Assembly: GCA_021292105.1 (NCBI GenBank)
Contig: CM037874.1
Span: forward strand, 27,039,083 to 27,103,082
Length of the DNA: 64,000 nt
Reading direction: 5' to 3'
From: Anadara kagoshimensis
Lineage: Eukaryota; Mollusca; Bivalvia; Arcoida; Arcidae
In this document: positions 22,324 to 34,334 of the stretch, piece after piece
Layout of the letters: every line of letters starts with the position of its first letter
Position numbering within the stretch: the stretch's first letter is position 1
The notes under the pieces: generated by a model
Told to the model about the DNA's origin: nothing
The model's database searches: none
The model's input: the letters and a program-made list of their open reading frames with translations, nothing else
Position numbers and translations under genes: made by a program

Positions 22324-25300
22324 ATTTTTGTATCACGTTATATCTCATAAAGAGGTTGAGACGACAATTCAAAGAGAGCACATTTAAACTACAAGTAGTA
22401 TAACATTTCCTTCTTGTGTTACCTAGTTTAGAAATAACTATTTGGATATTGCTTCCAATACGCATCTTTAATTTCTTATTGCAATCGTTTTTACCAACTT
22501 GATTGCATTTACAATTACCAAGGCAATGCGCTCGTAATTTAACAAGTTTCGTTCTTTTCCATTGCGACATTTAGTATTTCCGGAAACTGTACAGCAGCCG
22601 ACATATGTAAACAAACAACTGTCAAAAACGACGGCGTTTGTCAGTATTTCTGACGACGACATAAAAAACTAATCACCGAGAAAGACAGAGTGAACCTGAA
22701 AAGACATGAAATATAATTAAAAAAATGTCACCTTTGGTTCTGGGTGTTATAGTTATAGTGGATTATCCCACTCAGATAGAAAATTTAATAACCCCGACTT
22801 CGTCTCGAGTTTATTTTTATTTTTTGCCTCATGGGATAATTCACTATAACACCCACAACCAAAGGCTGTATGTTTATAATACTTATATTACCTATTAAAT
22901 GTTGTAGAATACAAGTAACACTACGAACGTCTTCTTGTTCACCTGAAATATAAATATTAAAGATTTTATGCAAATAATAGATTGTATAATTCAATTCTAC
23001 TTTGTTTCAAGCATTTTAATTGTTCATATTTTTCTGTTACGTTTGCATAAATCGATTGACTTTTAGTGACGTCATCTTATTATAGATGACGCACAAAGGC
23101 ATTTAAATTCCTACGCCATAGCGATGCCATTTTTAACTTGCTACGGCGGTATTGTTATTTAAATTGTTGGTTTGTTGTTGAAAAAAACCTATAAATTGAA
23201 TCATAAGAAATGAAGTTAATTTTTTTTGTTATGGGAGTATGAAAGAATTGGACATTGCACACGTAATATAATTCGCTACACGAATTATTCAGTGTGCAAA
23301 ATGTTCTCTTATACTTCCATAACAAAAAGAAAAAAAATAACTTCATTCCTAGAATAAAGTTTGAAATATCTGAAAATGCTTGCTAAAGCAGAAACTACAA
23401 CTACTTTTAGGATACGACTTATTAGACATATTTCTGTAGCAAGTCTAATGACTGCAAGCTTAAATCAAGTGTATCGAGTTTAAGCTTGCATTTATACCAA
23501 TAATATGGGCATGCTTCTTAAATTGTATGATCTGAAGTTTGACAAGAAAATACTTTTATTATTATTTAAAATAATAATGTTATTACCTAAAAATTCAAAA
23601 AACAAACTAACCTTGTTTTACATCATACACTTGGTTTGATTTCCCCAGTTGTATCGGACCTTTTGTTTCTGTGAAATTCATTGTAAGATTTAGTGTGTTT
23701 TCACTTCGATTTTGTATCATGACCACCTTGTCACGATTATCTGTAAATATGAAATAATTAAACAAGAATTACAATCTGTTCATCAAATTTAACATTAAAA
23801 GAGTCTCAACTGTGTTATTTGAATTTGCTATTTTATTGCCGGTAACAAGAGAAAATACAATGTAATTCTTTTTTTCGAAAATATTTAGATTTAAACTTGT
23901 ATTCAACTGCTTTTTCCATTTGAAAAACTGGGATTCCATATTCATCGGAAATAATTTTACATAAATAATCTAGGGTACAACGTGGCACTTTGCCGAATTG
24001 CATTAAAGATATTGTATCCTTTGCGTTAAATAAAATGATAAACGTTTCTAAAATGCACAAAGCTTTGTTTTTTAATTCGGTTTATTATGGAGAGATTCGT
24101 TTTAATTTTGAATTCATTAGAATGAATAATGTCTTTACTTCTTTATGACCTACTAACATATGTGGTTAATTGCAGATCAACCTGAAATATATCAAAGGTT
24201 TAATAATAATTTATTTCTTCAAATCTCTTCATGTGACATAGGGTTTTTCGCTATGTGAGATACGTGTATCTCATATCACGAGACCATTATTGACGTCGTA
24301 ATCAAAAGACAATTACACGATGTCATTATGTACGGAACATAACTTGATCTTGCGGGAAAATGACACCTAAAGCTTCAAAATTTAGAAATTTTGAGTGCGT
24401 GCAAATTTTAATTCTTTAATTTTTGAATGAATTTGTTTGGTGTTTTTGTTTATACCTTTTGTATAAACCATAATCAGGTACATTCTTTCAATGGTCATAT
24501 ATTATTTTAAAGTAAAACGTTAAATGAGAAACTTCGATTTTTCAAATATGGCACCGATATCTATGTATATCGTATTTGAAGCGAAATATTGGCATTTAAA
24601 TAGAAGAGAAAGTATCCGTTATGAGTGTTTCCATGTAGGATAGGGAAATCTCACCCTCGGAGTTGACAATTTATGGTCAGACACTCGAAAAGTTTAGTCT
24701 CTGACTGATATGTTCTACCCCTCGGTTGAGATGTACCTATCTTACACAGATACTCATAATGGATTCTAATAATCTTCTAATCTCACATAAGTACGAGTTG
24801 CATTTGTTTTATAACCAATTCAATTCTTAATTAAATGGAACTGAAAATATGTTTATACTATCAGAGGAACCCTTGTCACTTTTCCCGTCGAAACATATCA
24901 TAGAGTAGTCAGATCAGATTATATTTTGGAATGCACAAAATACCACCGTTTCTTTGTGTCTTATATAAATATTTTAACCATTTAGTCATATCATGTGCCT
25001 TGTAAAGGATTTACATCAATTTGAACTACTTCATCTATTCTCAAAAAACAAATTAGATATAAAAAGTTCATAGGATAGATGTCTGAACTTTATACATGTA
25101 CGTCTTATGCCTGCGCACAATTAAAGCTGCATGTTATCACAGAACTAATATCAACTCTAAACTCTTCATGACAGACCAGCTCTATCCTTCGGATTCCGAT
25201 CTTCAACGTCAATGAATTGTTGCTTTAACATGCCATATTGTAAAGACATGTCTCATATAGCTATTAGTTAACTTGCAGAGATACATAAAACTTTGTTCGG

Positions 25301-26768
25301 GAATCTATTGGGGTACACAAGACGCTCTAACGTTAAAAGGGAAGTAACTCATATATTGCAAAAGTCTAGTTATGGTATTGCAACATAATAGGTAGTCATA
25401 TAGAATACGATATCAAGATATACGAACCCAAAAAAGTCTACCTTTGAAGGATGACAAAACGATATATATGGTTTTGGCTATTTATACGGACTACGTCTCA
25501 AGGAACAGAGGGACGTGTAACCTACCGAAACCCTATATAACTAAAATTGTAATAAAACTTTAATGTTATTTTCTAGCCTTCTTTATACAATTTAAGTAGA
25601 CATACTAAACATGACTTGCATTTACCTGAAGACTTTGGGACAAGATCAAGAGACTGTTCCTCTGGTAGAGATAAAAAATCTCTTAAACTGCTCTGAACAT
25701 TTTCCTCCAGCTGTTCTAATCCTACCTCCGTCTCGGCAGAACCAGCACTTAATGTCGGATTACACTCCTCATGTCCATTATCAGAACCATTTGAGCCAGT
25801 GTCTAATGTAGGGTTACTACTCCCATGTTGATCATCGTTACTTTTATTTAATGCTGCACTGCAACCTTCAGAATTATTACCTGTAAATATGTTAAAGATG
25901 CAAATTTAAGAATTTATTATGTTGATAGTATTTACAAATAATTTAAATTGTGTACTTATTTTGGTTTTTAATGTTTAATCACGATCAGCCACCTGGCTGA
26001 TCCTTAAGGACACAATAGCCATACAATTAGTATATACCAGTGTTTATTTTACAACACTAGACGATCGTTTCAGATTACAAATCCTCATCAGAGGTGCTTG
26101 GACCAAAACTGTGAAACCAACATTTTATCAAGGGGTTTAAAAAAAATTAAAATACCTCAATATATTTCAACCAAATTTAGTTAAGGAAATGCTTGACATG
26201 AAAGAGTATACATTTGTTTTTGGGGAATGTCGTATTTTTATATTTTGCAAAAACAATAAATCTAAATAATACAAAAACAACATAATTACCTAAACATAAT
26301 ATAAAATAACTCAGTTTTACAATATTTATATCTTTACTATACAGTCACTGTAGATTATTCAGTGATACATTTTGCTATAACACAAACTCTCATATACAAT
26401 TGGGCGTCGCATCATTAGGTTCTGCTCTCATCATAAATTCCATGTAGGCAAAGGACATGTTAAAGTAAGATAGGTCATGTTTCACTACATGTTTTGTTAC
26501 AACGTATAAAACTAAAGAAAACTCACAAGAATTTAAATTCGGCATCTGATAGTTTTTTATTTGCATGGAATTTTGGTTAGGACATGGGTTGGTGTGTTTG
26601 TTTTTTATCCTTTAAAACAAACACACCTTTTAACCAATTTACACTTACTTGAAGAAGGTGTAGGTTCCATATTATCTTCATTATCCATTGTCGAGTCATC
26701 GGAAACGGTTTGTCGATCACGTATCAAATGCTGACTTGGAAAGTGGTGCAGGCTATTGGACCATTTGC
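19050..26768 (-). CDS. nSTAND3-type NTPase with ankyrin-like repeats, spliced, one frame break
   Basis: Exons on the minus strand: 26768-26649, 25880-25626 (acidic Ser/Asn/Glu-rich linker), 23740-23612, 22942-22892, then a large exon from 22224. All junctions are GT..AG and phase 1. The large exon opens with the NTPase: Walker A GICGEGKT (near 22095-22120) and Walker B LLFIDDIFG (near 21945-21975), matching the novel STAND NTPase 3 pattern. After about 445 codons the frame ends at TAA (20887-20885), but an overlapping frame continues from about 20903 to a stop at 19050 with about 615 codons of ankyrin-like repeats. Each ~65-residue unit has a Trp and an AC..G...IV.YL block. The switch point has A6 and A9 runs, so an assembly indel or a recent frameshift is likely. 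STAND proteins bind ATP/GTP, oligomerise when a sensor domain is engaged, and act in cytosolic immunity or cell death. Two upstream exons (28339-28300, 30315-30097) fit in phase. Confidence 0.8.
22284..22320. repeat. (GT)n microsatellite in the last intron of the STAND gene
   Basis: About 18 GT units. Read through on the minus strand it gives a His-Thr run, which shows that the apparent open frame upstream of 22224 is intron and not coding. Confidence 0.95.
22731..22865. mobile_element. Hairpin MITE in the STAND gene intron
   Basis: The left end 'cctttggttctgggtgttat' pairs with the right end (ataacacccacaaccaaagg). The inner blocks gtggattatccca and tgggataattcac pair as well. The loop is about 40 bases. 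Confidence 0.75.
23208..23348. mobile_element. Hairpin inverted repeat (MITE-like) in the STAND gene intron
   Basis: 'aatgaagttaattttttttg' and 'ttatgggagtatgaaagaa' on the left pair with 'ttatacttccataac' and 'aataacttcatt' on the right, and the central 'ttgcacac'/'gtgtgcaa' also pairs. It is an imperfect stem of about 60 bases per arm. Confidence 0.65.
24061..25610. other. Intron of the STAND gene, one small inverted-repeat element
   Basis: No exon is visible. An imperfect inverted repeat at about 24607-24770 pairs 'gtatccgttatgagtg' with 'agatactcataatggat' and 'aggatagg' with 'cctatctt'; the left part of it resembles sequence at 7360-7440. A shorter palindrome (gagatacgtgtatctc) lies at 24258-24273. 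Confidence 0.5.
26030..26170 (+). repeat. Dispersed family Y, copy 2
   Basis: Contains 'acaacactagacgatcgttt' and 'cctcatcagaggtgcttgga'. It lies in an intron of the STAND gene. Confidence 0.65.
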
Positions 26769-26829
26769 CTGTAAAATATGTATGCAATGCATTTATCCTT
26801 TTCATCTAAATCTCTATAAATAAATATTA

Positions 26830-26965
26830 TACCAGTGTTAATTTTAGAACACTAGACGGTAGTTTCGGAATACAATTCCTCATCGGTAGTGCTTAGACCA
26901 AATTTGTAAAACCAAAACTCTTCAAGGGGTTGAAAAAATATACAAAATATATTTAACCAAAGTTA
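26830..26965 (+). repeat. Dispersed family Y, copy 3
   Basis: Very like copy 2 (accagtgttaattttagaac, cctcatcggtagtgcttaga), only 800 bases away and in the same direction, on the other side of the exon at 26649-26768. Confidence 0.65.
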
Positions 26966-27497
26966 GCTAAGGAAATACTTTGAAGTATATGTTACTTTTT
27001 GAGAAATTTTATATTTTAACTAGAATAACATTTCGATAATAGTATATTTTTGACAATACAAAAGTATCGCCCTCTGGGCTCTTGATATTTCTTACAATTC
27101 TTTAGATAGTTCACAATGGATATTAAAACGCAGCAAAAATATTAAATAGAAAAAAGAAATTTGCAAGTGAAAAAAACATGTAGATGGCAAAAGGTTAACG
27201 CAAACAAACATACAAAACAATCCAAGTGAATGATAAAATAGCTTATCAAAACAAGGCTAGAAAAACACACATTGGAACAAAATATTATAAAATTCCGACA
27301 GGCACTGGAACACATGTGTTGATTTTATAATGCTATTGGTAGCCTAATCCCAAATCCATCCCTTTCATCTGTTTAGTGATCCAGTAATCAATATGCACAT
27401 TTAAAAGAGTATTTCTATCCTTTCCATACAAGTTTTTATACATACTGGCCACGTGATGACCGTCATCAAAATATTTTTGATAAACATGATTTCTCTG

Positions 27498-27715
27498 CAT
27501 CCAAAATGATACTGGATATAGTTGGGATCCAATAGTTGTATGTTCCTTTTATCTCAAATTTTTACACACACGTGGTGGGTGTAACTATCTAAACATGAGG
27601 TGCTTACTCTTTCAGAGCATCCGGCCTCATTTCCCCTGTGGGAAGTTATGAGTTTAACTAAGTTGCCAATTTTACTTGATTACGGATTGTGATTTGGACA
27701 TGGTTTGATACGTGT
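27498..27715 (-). repeat. Dispersed family X, minus-strand copy
   Basis: Contains the reverse of the family X blocks: 'acgtggtgggtgtaac', 'catccggcctcatttcc' and 'gattgtgatttggacatgg'. A (GT)n tract follows at 27733-27769. Confidence 0.7.
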
Positions 27716-27730
27716 TTTTTTATTATTTCA

Positions 27731-27732
<2 letters not shown>

Positions 27733-27769
<37 letters not shown>
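27733..27769. repeat. (GT)n microsatellite
   Basis: About 18 GT units directly after a family X copy. Confidence 0.95.
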
Positions 27770-27770
<1 letters not shown>

Positions 27771-28299
27771 CTTTTATATTAACATTTTATTACTGTACAT
27801 TAACAATGCACGATAACTGCGACTGTGAGTGTGTATAAAATTTACCTTTAATAACACAACTAATGATACGTAAGATTTAATTATTTCTATAAATGAATCG
27901 TACGTAATCTCATTTTATCTACTAAATATGTTATCACTGATAAAATGTCAACATGATAAAAACGCCGTTTAATCAGACAATGATGAAATGTGTATTTGTA
28001 TAAACACCATTGACATTGTATACTCAAGTCTTTTGAGAGAATATACAGTCAAACCTGAATAAGAGAGCATCTCTAAATAATGAACACCTGCTTTAAAGGC
28101 CAGACAATTGACTGGCAGCCTTAGGGTCTTAGTACATAGCAGTATCTCAAAGTTTAAATTGTAATATATGAACCGAACCGACCGGGAAATTAAAAAAAAC
28201 TGGAAAGATATTTTTCAAAAGAAGATATGTGTAACTTGCCATGAAAACCAACAAATATTTTAACTTGCTTTATTTAAAGTTATAACTGTTAAAACATAC

Positions 28300-28339
28300 C
28301 TCTATTTATCTTGCAATCTTTTATTTCGGTATCTGTATC
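28300..28339 (-). CDS. Candidate 40-nt micro-exon of the STAND gene
   Basis: A frame-open 40-nt segment lies between an acceptor (actttaatag|g) and a donor (agag|gtatgt). It starts in phase 0 and ends in phase 1, encoding DTDTEIKDCKINR plus one base. That is exactly what is needed to join the exon at 30315-30097 (ends phase 0) to the exon at 26768 (starts phase 1). The fit is suggestive but such short segments arise by chance, so this needs transcript support. Confidence 0.4.
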
Positions 28340-28629
28340 CTATTAAAGTATAAAATTCGAACAATGGAAACATGCCAATCTATATATCAAAATCACAATC
28401 ATAAGCTACACCCGTCACGTGGTTATGTATTTGTCATTTGCATGTTTAAAATTACCGGAACATTTGGTTATGTTTTTTTTCTGTCAACTATATCGCTAGC
28501 TGGTCCTTGGGACAATTAGTGAGGTTTTGTGTTCGAATATTTAAAACAATTCTATACCACGTTATATGCAGTTTTTGAACATATTAACTTCTAGTGATCC
28601 AGTGTCTAACATTTCAGCAGAATAAAAAC

Positions 28630-28799
28630 TTTAAAAACTTGAATATCAAGTTAACCACTTGAATTTCCACCAGGAAAATGAGGCAGTGAATAACAGAAGG
28701 AAAAGCCACTCTTGTTTAGAAAGCTTTATCCGCCGTAAAATCGAAACGAACGATAGAACGAACATAGAACTATGGGGCGTCAAATATATCCAGGGTAAC
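28630..28799 (+). repeat. Dispersed family X, plus-strand copy
   Basis: Contains 'ttgaatttccaccaggaaaa', 'ctcttgtttag' and 'gaactatggggcgtcaaata'. It faces the copy at 27498-27715. Confidence 0.65.
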
Positions 28800-29739
28800 T
28801 TTGGAGACGCCATACTTATCACCAATATTGTGATATGATTACGATTATTTCTTAGAATTGTGTTAAAATATATTACGACTGAAGCGATTTGCAGCTGAAA
28901 CCATTAAATCAGTGTTAATTAATGTATATTTAACATAAAATACATGCACATTTATGTTTCGCAACTTAGTTCCCCTGTATTATTCTATACTTTTTTCATT
29001 TCTTCACACCTGCTACAAAAATGGTTGTTAGACTGCAAAACAACTGGGACATATTTTTACTTGTATTTCAAAAAATGTCAAACAGAAAATTTGAAGAGCA
29101 AGTGAAGATTGAGTGGAATGTTCAACCTGATGGGTTTTGGGCCAGCAAACAAAATAATTAAACATGGCTCAGTTACAACTTAGTAAAAATAGAAAGTAAA
29201 TGATGAAAAGTCAATTTTGGAATTTTCTAAAAGTTTATAACGACAGAATAAAAAGCTTGCACATATTTTTATCCATATGATTTTAAGCAATAGGCTCATG
29301 GGGCCTGATGCGCTCACCTGATTAATAATGACAAGCTGACATATTTTAAGAAATAGTATAATAAAGATCTAATGTCAAATTCGTAACATATAGTCAAAAT
29401 TTAAAGCTTTCCCAGATAATTAACCATTTCATGATCAGCAGTATTATTTCGCATGACCTTTATCTATATATAAAATGATCATTGTATCGTTACATTCAAA
29501 ATTCTAATATACATGTTTTTTTACAAAACGTTCATAGTTTTCCAGGTAATTAACTATTCCAATAGTTTTTTCACATCTGTGACCTTCAGCTTAGAACTCA
29601 AGACCTTCGTCTATACATCAAAATGGTTGCTGTATCAATACCTACAATATTCTAATATACATGCATAATTATGTATTATTGTCAGAAATATACTATTGTT
29701 TAAATGAAATTCATAAAAAACTAAGGTACACTCCATCAA

Positions 29740-29910
29740 GCAAAGTATTTCCTTAGCTAAATTTGGTAAAATATATTTTAGTTCTTTGGTAATCTTTCCT
29801 ACATCTTGAAAACATTTTTTTCATAAGTTTGGTCCAAGCACTACTGATGAGGAATTGTATTCTGAAACGACCGTATAGTGCTGTAATATAAAACTGGTGT
29901 TATATGTAAA
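29740..29910 (-). repeat. Dispersed family Y, minus copy, followed by a partial family X copy
   Basis: Contains 'ggtccaagcactactgatga' and 'tctgaaacgaccgtatagtg', the reverse of copies 2 and 3. A partial family X head (aaaacaaacatactaatcca) follows at 29942-30010. Confidence 0.65.
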
Positions 29911-30096
29911 ACAGTATATATTGAAGTTTGTAATTATTATCAAAAACAAACATACTAATCCATGTCCGAATCACAACCCAGAAGCAAAGTAAAACTTTGG
30001 AACTGACAAGTAATTAATCATTAATATAATCACAAACGTCATACATTGGGTAACGATTTATAGTTGATTACAAGTCAAAATATAATTATTATTCAC

Positions 30097-30315
30097 CGTT
30101 TGTTTATTTCCTGGTCCGGGATTGACTTCAACGCCAGAAATGAGTAAAAGTATACCGATTACAAATAAAGGTAGTAAATTATATGTGGCCATGGCAACAC
30201 AACATTTACATCCACCATTTCTGCTGGCGAATTTAGTTGTTTTCTGAGCTTGTTTGCAGCGATGTGGGAGAAATAAGCCAATTCTGGATCTGTACTGTGT
30301 AATGTCCACGCCCAT
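30097..30315 (-). CDS. Candidate first exon of the STAND gene: hydrophobic segment with 2A-like motif
   Basis: ATG at 30315 opens 73 codons up to a donor (acg|gtgaat at 30097/30096) in phase 0. A basic, Cys-containing leader is followed from a second Met (residue 42) by a hydrophobic run (LLPLFVIGILLLIS) and then GVEVNPGP. This is one change from the 2A consensus DxExNPGP (G in place of D). 2A peptides make the ribosome skip the Gly-Pro bond. In sea urchins and other marine invertebrates, N-terminal 2A sequences on STAND proteins can also act as signal sequences, giving two destinations for one protein. The same combination occurs at the start of CR1-type LINE ORFs, so this could instead be a LINE 5' fragment. 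The strand, the phase chain through 28339-28300 and the lack of nearby LINE sequence favour the gene. Confidence 0.5.
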
Positions 30316-30639
30316 GGTTTCGATGGTGGATACACTGGTATCTAGGGTGGTTTACCGCTCACCTAAAACAATGGGATTCTAATTATTCTACAAATACAAT
30401 AACTACTACTAGAAAAGTCCGTCAAGTTTGACCTGTCCGTTTGGCATTTAATTTGAATGGTCAAATATACATGTTTATTATATAGCAATATATGCCTCGC
30501 ATAGAAATTAAACGATAAACCCCGAGGTGTTAGCGTGCAATAAATACCGATATTTGCACGCTAACTGTGTTCCAGTCCAAGCTCGTGCAAATGTCGAGTC
30601 AACTCATTTCTGCATCGAATCCACCTCTTCTTTTTCGAT

Positions 30640-30960
30640 TAATTACACTCTAGTGTGATGCACTTAGACCAACGGTGTTCAAGTGTCATCAGCCCATTGA
30701 ATTGAAAAAGTCAGGGCCATTTCCATTCAACAACTCTTCAACTGCCTTCGCGACTTATTTTCTGGAATAGGGAGAAGTCGCTAGGAGCTAGCTCAGGCGA
30801 ATAGGCGTGATGTGATTTCAATTCATATCCATTTCGCTCTACAACATCCATTGCAACTTTGCAAGTATGTCCTCTCGTGTTGTCCTGTTGCAATAAAACA
30901 CTTTTAGAGAGTTTACCTTTTAGATAAAAAAGAACATGCCTTTGCATCACTAGCCATGTT
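30640..30960 (-). pseudogene. Mariner-type transposase C-terminal fragment, dead
   Basis: On the minus strand the frame at 30950-30738 has LLQQDNTRGHTCKVAMD, with the second catalytic D of the DD34D triad, then YSPELAPSDFSLF with the third D. After a frame change the family's usual end is still readable (LEHRWSKCITLE, near 30645-30680). The N-terminal DNA-binding half and the first catalytic D are missing, and no terminal inverted repeats were found. Confidence 0.85.
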
Positions 30961-31410
30961 TGATATTCAATATCAAATTAAAGAATGAATCAAAACACTT
31001 GCAACTTTGTGTGTGTGTCTCTCTCCGTATGAATTTATAAATTATTTTTGTACTTAATTGATTGATTTTGATTTTGGAGGCGTTTTACTTTCTCCAGGTT
31101 TAGGTTTAAATGTAGTTGGACGTAAGGTATGTCATTTATAAAGTAAACATTTCCTCATACTAGTATAGGGAAACTGTTAAAAACCCATCATTTATCGCAT
31201 GGTAATAGTCCCAGGTTCTTAAATAATCAGTGCTCCTGGAATAAAACCGTCTTCCCAATCCCAATGTACAACGAAGCGGTCTTTGCCTTCACAAAAAGTT
31301 TCTTCTTCATTTTGTCAGCATGAATAAGTTGTGCTGTGCTGGAAGTGTCTAACTTCGTTTTGTCAAAATAGATTATTTTTCCGCTCGCTGTCTCCGAATG
31401 TCAAGGAATC

Positions 31411-31622
31411 ACTGCGGTAGCTCAGTTTGTAGAGTGCTCATTCCGTAAGTAGCAGGTCGTGGGTTCGAACCCATACCGGGTCTAACCAAAGACTTGAGAA
31501 AGAGTAGTGACTGTTCTTTCGCCAAACAATCGGCATTACAAAATGAAAGTCGCGGTTCTTTCAGGTGGGAACTTAAAGTAAACGAGGTCCCTTGCCACGG
31601 AAGACATGACACGATTAATATC
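31411..31622 (+). mobile_element. tRNA-derived SINE, copy 2
   Basis: The head at 31412-31484 has an A box (tagctcagtttgtagag) and a B box (gggttcgaaccc). The body has 'gtgactgttctttcgccaa', 'atgaaagtcgcggttctttc' and 'ggtcccttgccacgg', in the same order as the minus-strand copy at 3345-3577. The two differ at many positions, so they are old and independent insertions. Confidence 0.8.
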
Positions 31623-31639
31623 TCTGCTGTATAATGCAA

Positions 31640-32983
31640 TCATTGCAACGCACAGGCAAAATTTTTGCACCTTCATCTATAGCTTGCGACGTCTCAATGT
31701 AAGTAAAATATTCTTGAATTAAACGTTAAAGCCATTACTCAACTCACTCAACTAATGCCAAGGCTTGATTTTCTTAAGTACTGACATCGTGTGTCTATGT
31801 ATTATTTTTCTGTTGCCAGATAAAGTCCCAAAAAACGAATTTTTTTTTTCAAAGATAAGATTATATTTCTATCTATATGCTTAGATTACCCACGGGTATT
31901 ATAATTTTTAGTAATGGTAATTGACGTTTCAATAGGATAAAATGAAATTTTGAAGAAAAGGTTTTACAGGATTTGATCCCCATTTTCAATTTACGCCTCG
32001 CATTTATCTATGAGTTCATTTAAAACCAGATTTAAAATTAACAAAGAGGTATGTCGGGTTTGATAGGAATATGTCCTAAATGGACCGTTTTGTTTTTTGA
32101 AAAATAAAAGTCTAAATATTCTTGTACTTCAATAAAAAAAAAAAGTAAGAGTGAATTTTCAGATTTTGGCTCCTTCAACGGTATATTTTACTCGCATTCT
32201 TTTTAGCAAGTCAATCTGTGTGCTCTCATATGCTAAAATATGAAAAATGAGGGGGTTTTCCTGTCTTTGATAATTATTTTCAAATTGTTCTCCTCGGAGG
32301 ACCAACTTTAACGTTATTGTTTTTGACAGTATTTTTAAAACGCAATCTTTACGAGTTTTCAGAACATTTGTCCTCAAATAGGAAAAATTAAATCTAATCA
32401 CTGCACATAAAACTGATGTTATATTTTGACACCACTGACAATTACTGCTATGGTTAGCTCAGAGAGTAGCTAGGACGCTATGTGACCTGTACGACATGGG
32501 TTCAAATCCCATCCGGATACATTTTTATTCTTTTTTAAATCTTTAACTTTATAAAGTAATTGTTAAAGTTTGTCTTTTTTACAAATATGCGTTTCTAAAA
32601 TATTCATTTTTTTCTTTAAAACACACTATTTACTAGCAGATCAAGCTGTTTATTTTATACAATAAAACTACGTATATCACCAGTGAATTCTTAGTAAAGC
32701 GTGATGTAATTAGTTAATAATGTATTGTTCTAGTTTTACTGTTTATTCTATAATGATTATGGGTGTTAAGGTTTGTCCAATATCCTCGGTTCTTCAAGGA
32801 AAAACGAACCGCTTGTTGTTCACAGGTGTTTAAAAATATATCATTACGTCATTCATCCGTTCAAGCAGGGAGCAATGTAAAAACCCGCCATACCTCTTTA
32901 GATGGCTTATAAACATACTTCCTTAAAGCACACAGTCTATTAGCCAACTAGGTCAAAATTGATCGATGTTCTACAACTTCTAC

Positions 32984-33015
<32 letters not shown>

Positions 33016-34229
33016 GTAAAGTAATGTTATTGAAGAAAATTAACAAACAAAAAAACTCAACGGGGTCGGATTCACTGAGATACGCCCAGTAGAACTTTCA
33101 GTTGACTTGTAGTACTTACCAGCAGGCCAGAATACTGGTATTTATTGTGTTCCTTGGTTACTTACAAAGGACATTCGGGGGAATCCCCGCAAATGTAAAT
33201 CCCATTTTAAATCTAACTTTAGTGGGTTACACTGATAACAACCACAGCTACTATACGTCCACTTCGATATTTTCCAGTTTATAATTCTACCCCATCAAAT
33301 GAATGAAACTCTGTTACTTTATAAATACAAATGACATAATTCTAGGTTATCGATTATAAAATTAAACTCTTTGTTCATTAAGTTGTATATATCAAATGAC
33401 CTAAAGTATACAGGTACTTCATTTATAGAACAGCGTAATCGCATTAAAATTAAAATGGATGACTCTCATTCTTTTCGTCATGTTATACTTTGTACTTTAA
33501 TAAATATTTCACCTTTAAGTATCAATTTCATTGAACTACTTCTGAATGCATGATTTAATAAAGTGATTAGCATATAATAATTTGACAATGGCAAGTTAGG
33601 CCAAATTGAGTGCATCTGTGTTCAGCAAAATTATGTTTAATATTCGAAACCGAAACAAAATAATTAAGACCCCCGTCAATCCCACCCGGGCCCCGTCTTC
33701 TTGTGCATGAGTTGTCTAGAAATCGCATTATAGTGCTAGTGGCTCATTCTTATTGTCGTGAAAAGCAAACTAGCTCCTTTTATTCAGTTGTCCTTGCACA
33801 GCAATGGGAGATATAGCACTATCTATAAACGCCATTTCTAAACGGTTCAATGAAAAGTTGAACACATACTTATGGTCTTGAACTGAAATGTTTGGTTTTG
33901 AAGATGTAATTATAATGACATTACTTTGATTTTAAACATAAGAACTGCAGATTTCGATGGTAGCCATTGTTAAACATAGTGATACAGAATTAAAAATGTG
34001 TGCTTTGATTCTGTTGAAAAGAACGAAAAGTGTGCTGAACAAAAATAACACGTCTTAAAAACATATATTTATACAATCACTGGCGTCTCTGGGTTAAGAG
34101 CATATGTACTGTGTAGTTAAAATTCTAACAATTAATAAGTTCAGCCCCCGCAATTGGTACATGCGTTTTTGGATAATCGCCACGTGAAACTTGTTGACGA
34201 AGGTGTCGCTGTTTTTACCAGGTTAAAAG
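31640..34229. other. No gene recognised
   Basis: Besides the tRNA-like segment at 32441-32520 and an (AAAT)n array at 32984-33013, I see only short frames without family resemblance. One (33102-33284) begins with a hydrophobic stretch (ILVFIVFLGYL) but uses TTG as start and has no clear exon borders. Confidence 0.4.
32441..32520 (+). mobile_element. tRNA-like sequence, probably a SINE head
   Basis: 'tggttagctcagagagtagc' resembles a Pol III A box and 'catgggttcaaatcccat' is a T-arm with a B box. The anticodon arm does not pair well and there is no proper acceptor stem, so a functional tRNA is unlikely. No second copy occurs in the window. Confidence 0.45.
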
Positions 34230-34334
34230 TCTTTTAATTACCAGGTGGGTGTAGCTAGGAGATACTTACCATTCCTGAACACCTGCCTCATAACCTTGGT
34301 GGAAGTGTACCTGTTTAACTTAATTTGCCAGGTT

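Noticed and set aside
22225-22570. N-terminal coding extension of the STAND exon
   Set aside because: The frame is open but includes a (GT)n microsatellite read as His-Thr, and a good splice acceptor lies at 22226/22225.
32441-32520. tRNA gene
   Set aside because: Only the T-arm folds well; the D and anticodon arms do not pair, and no acceptor stem closes the structure.
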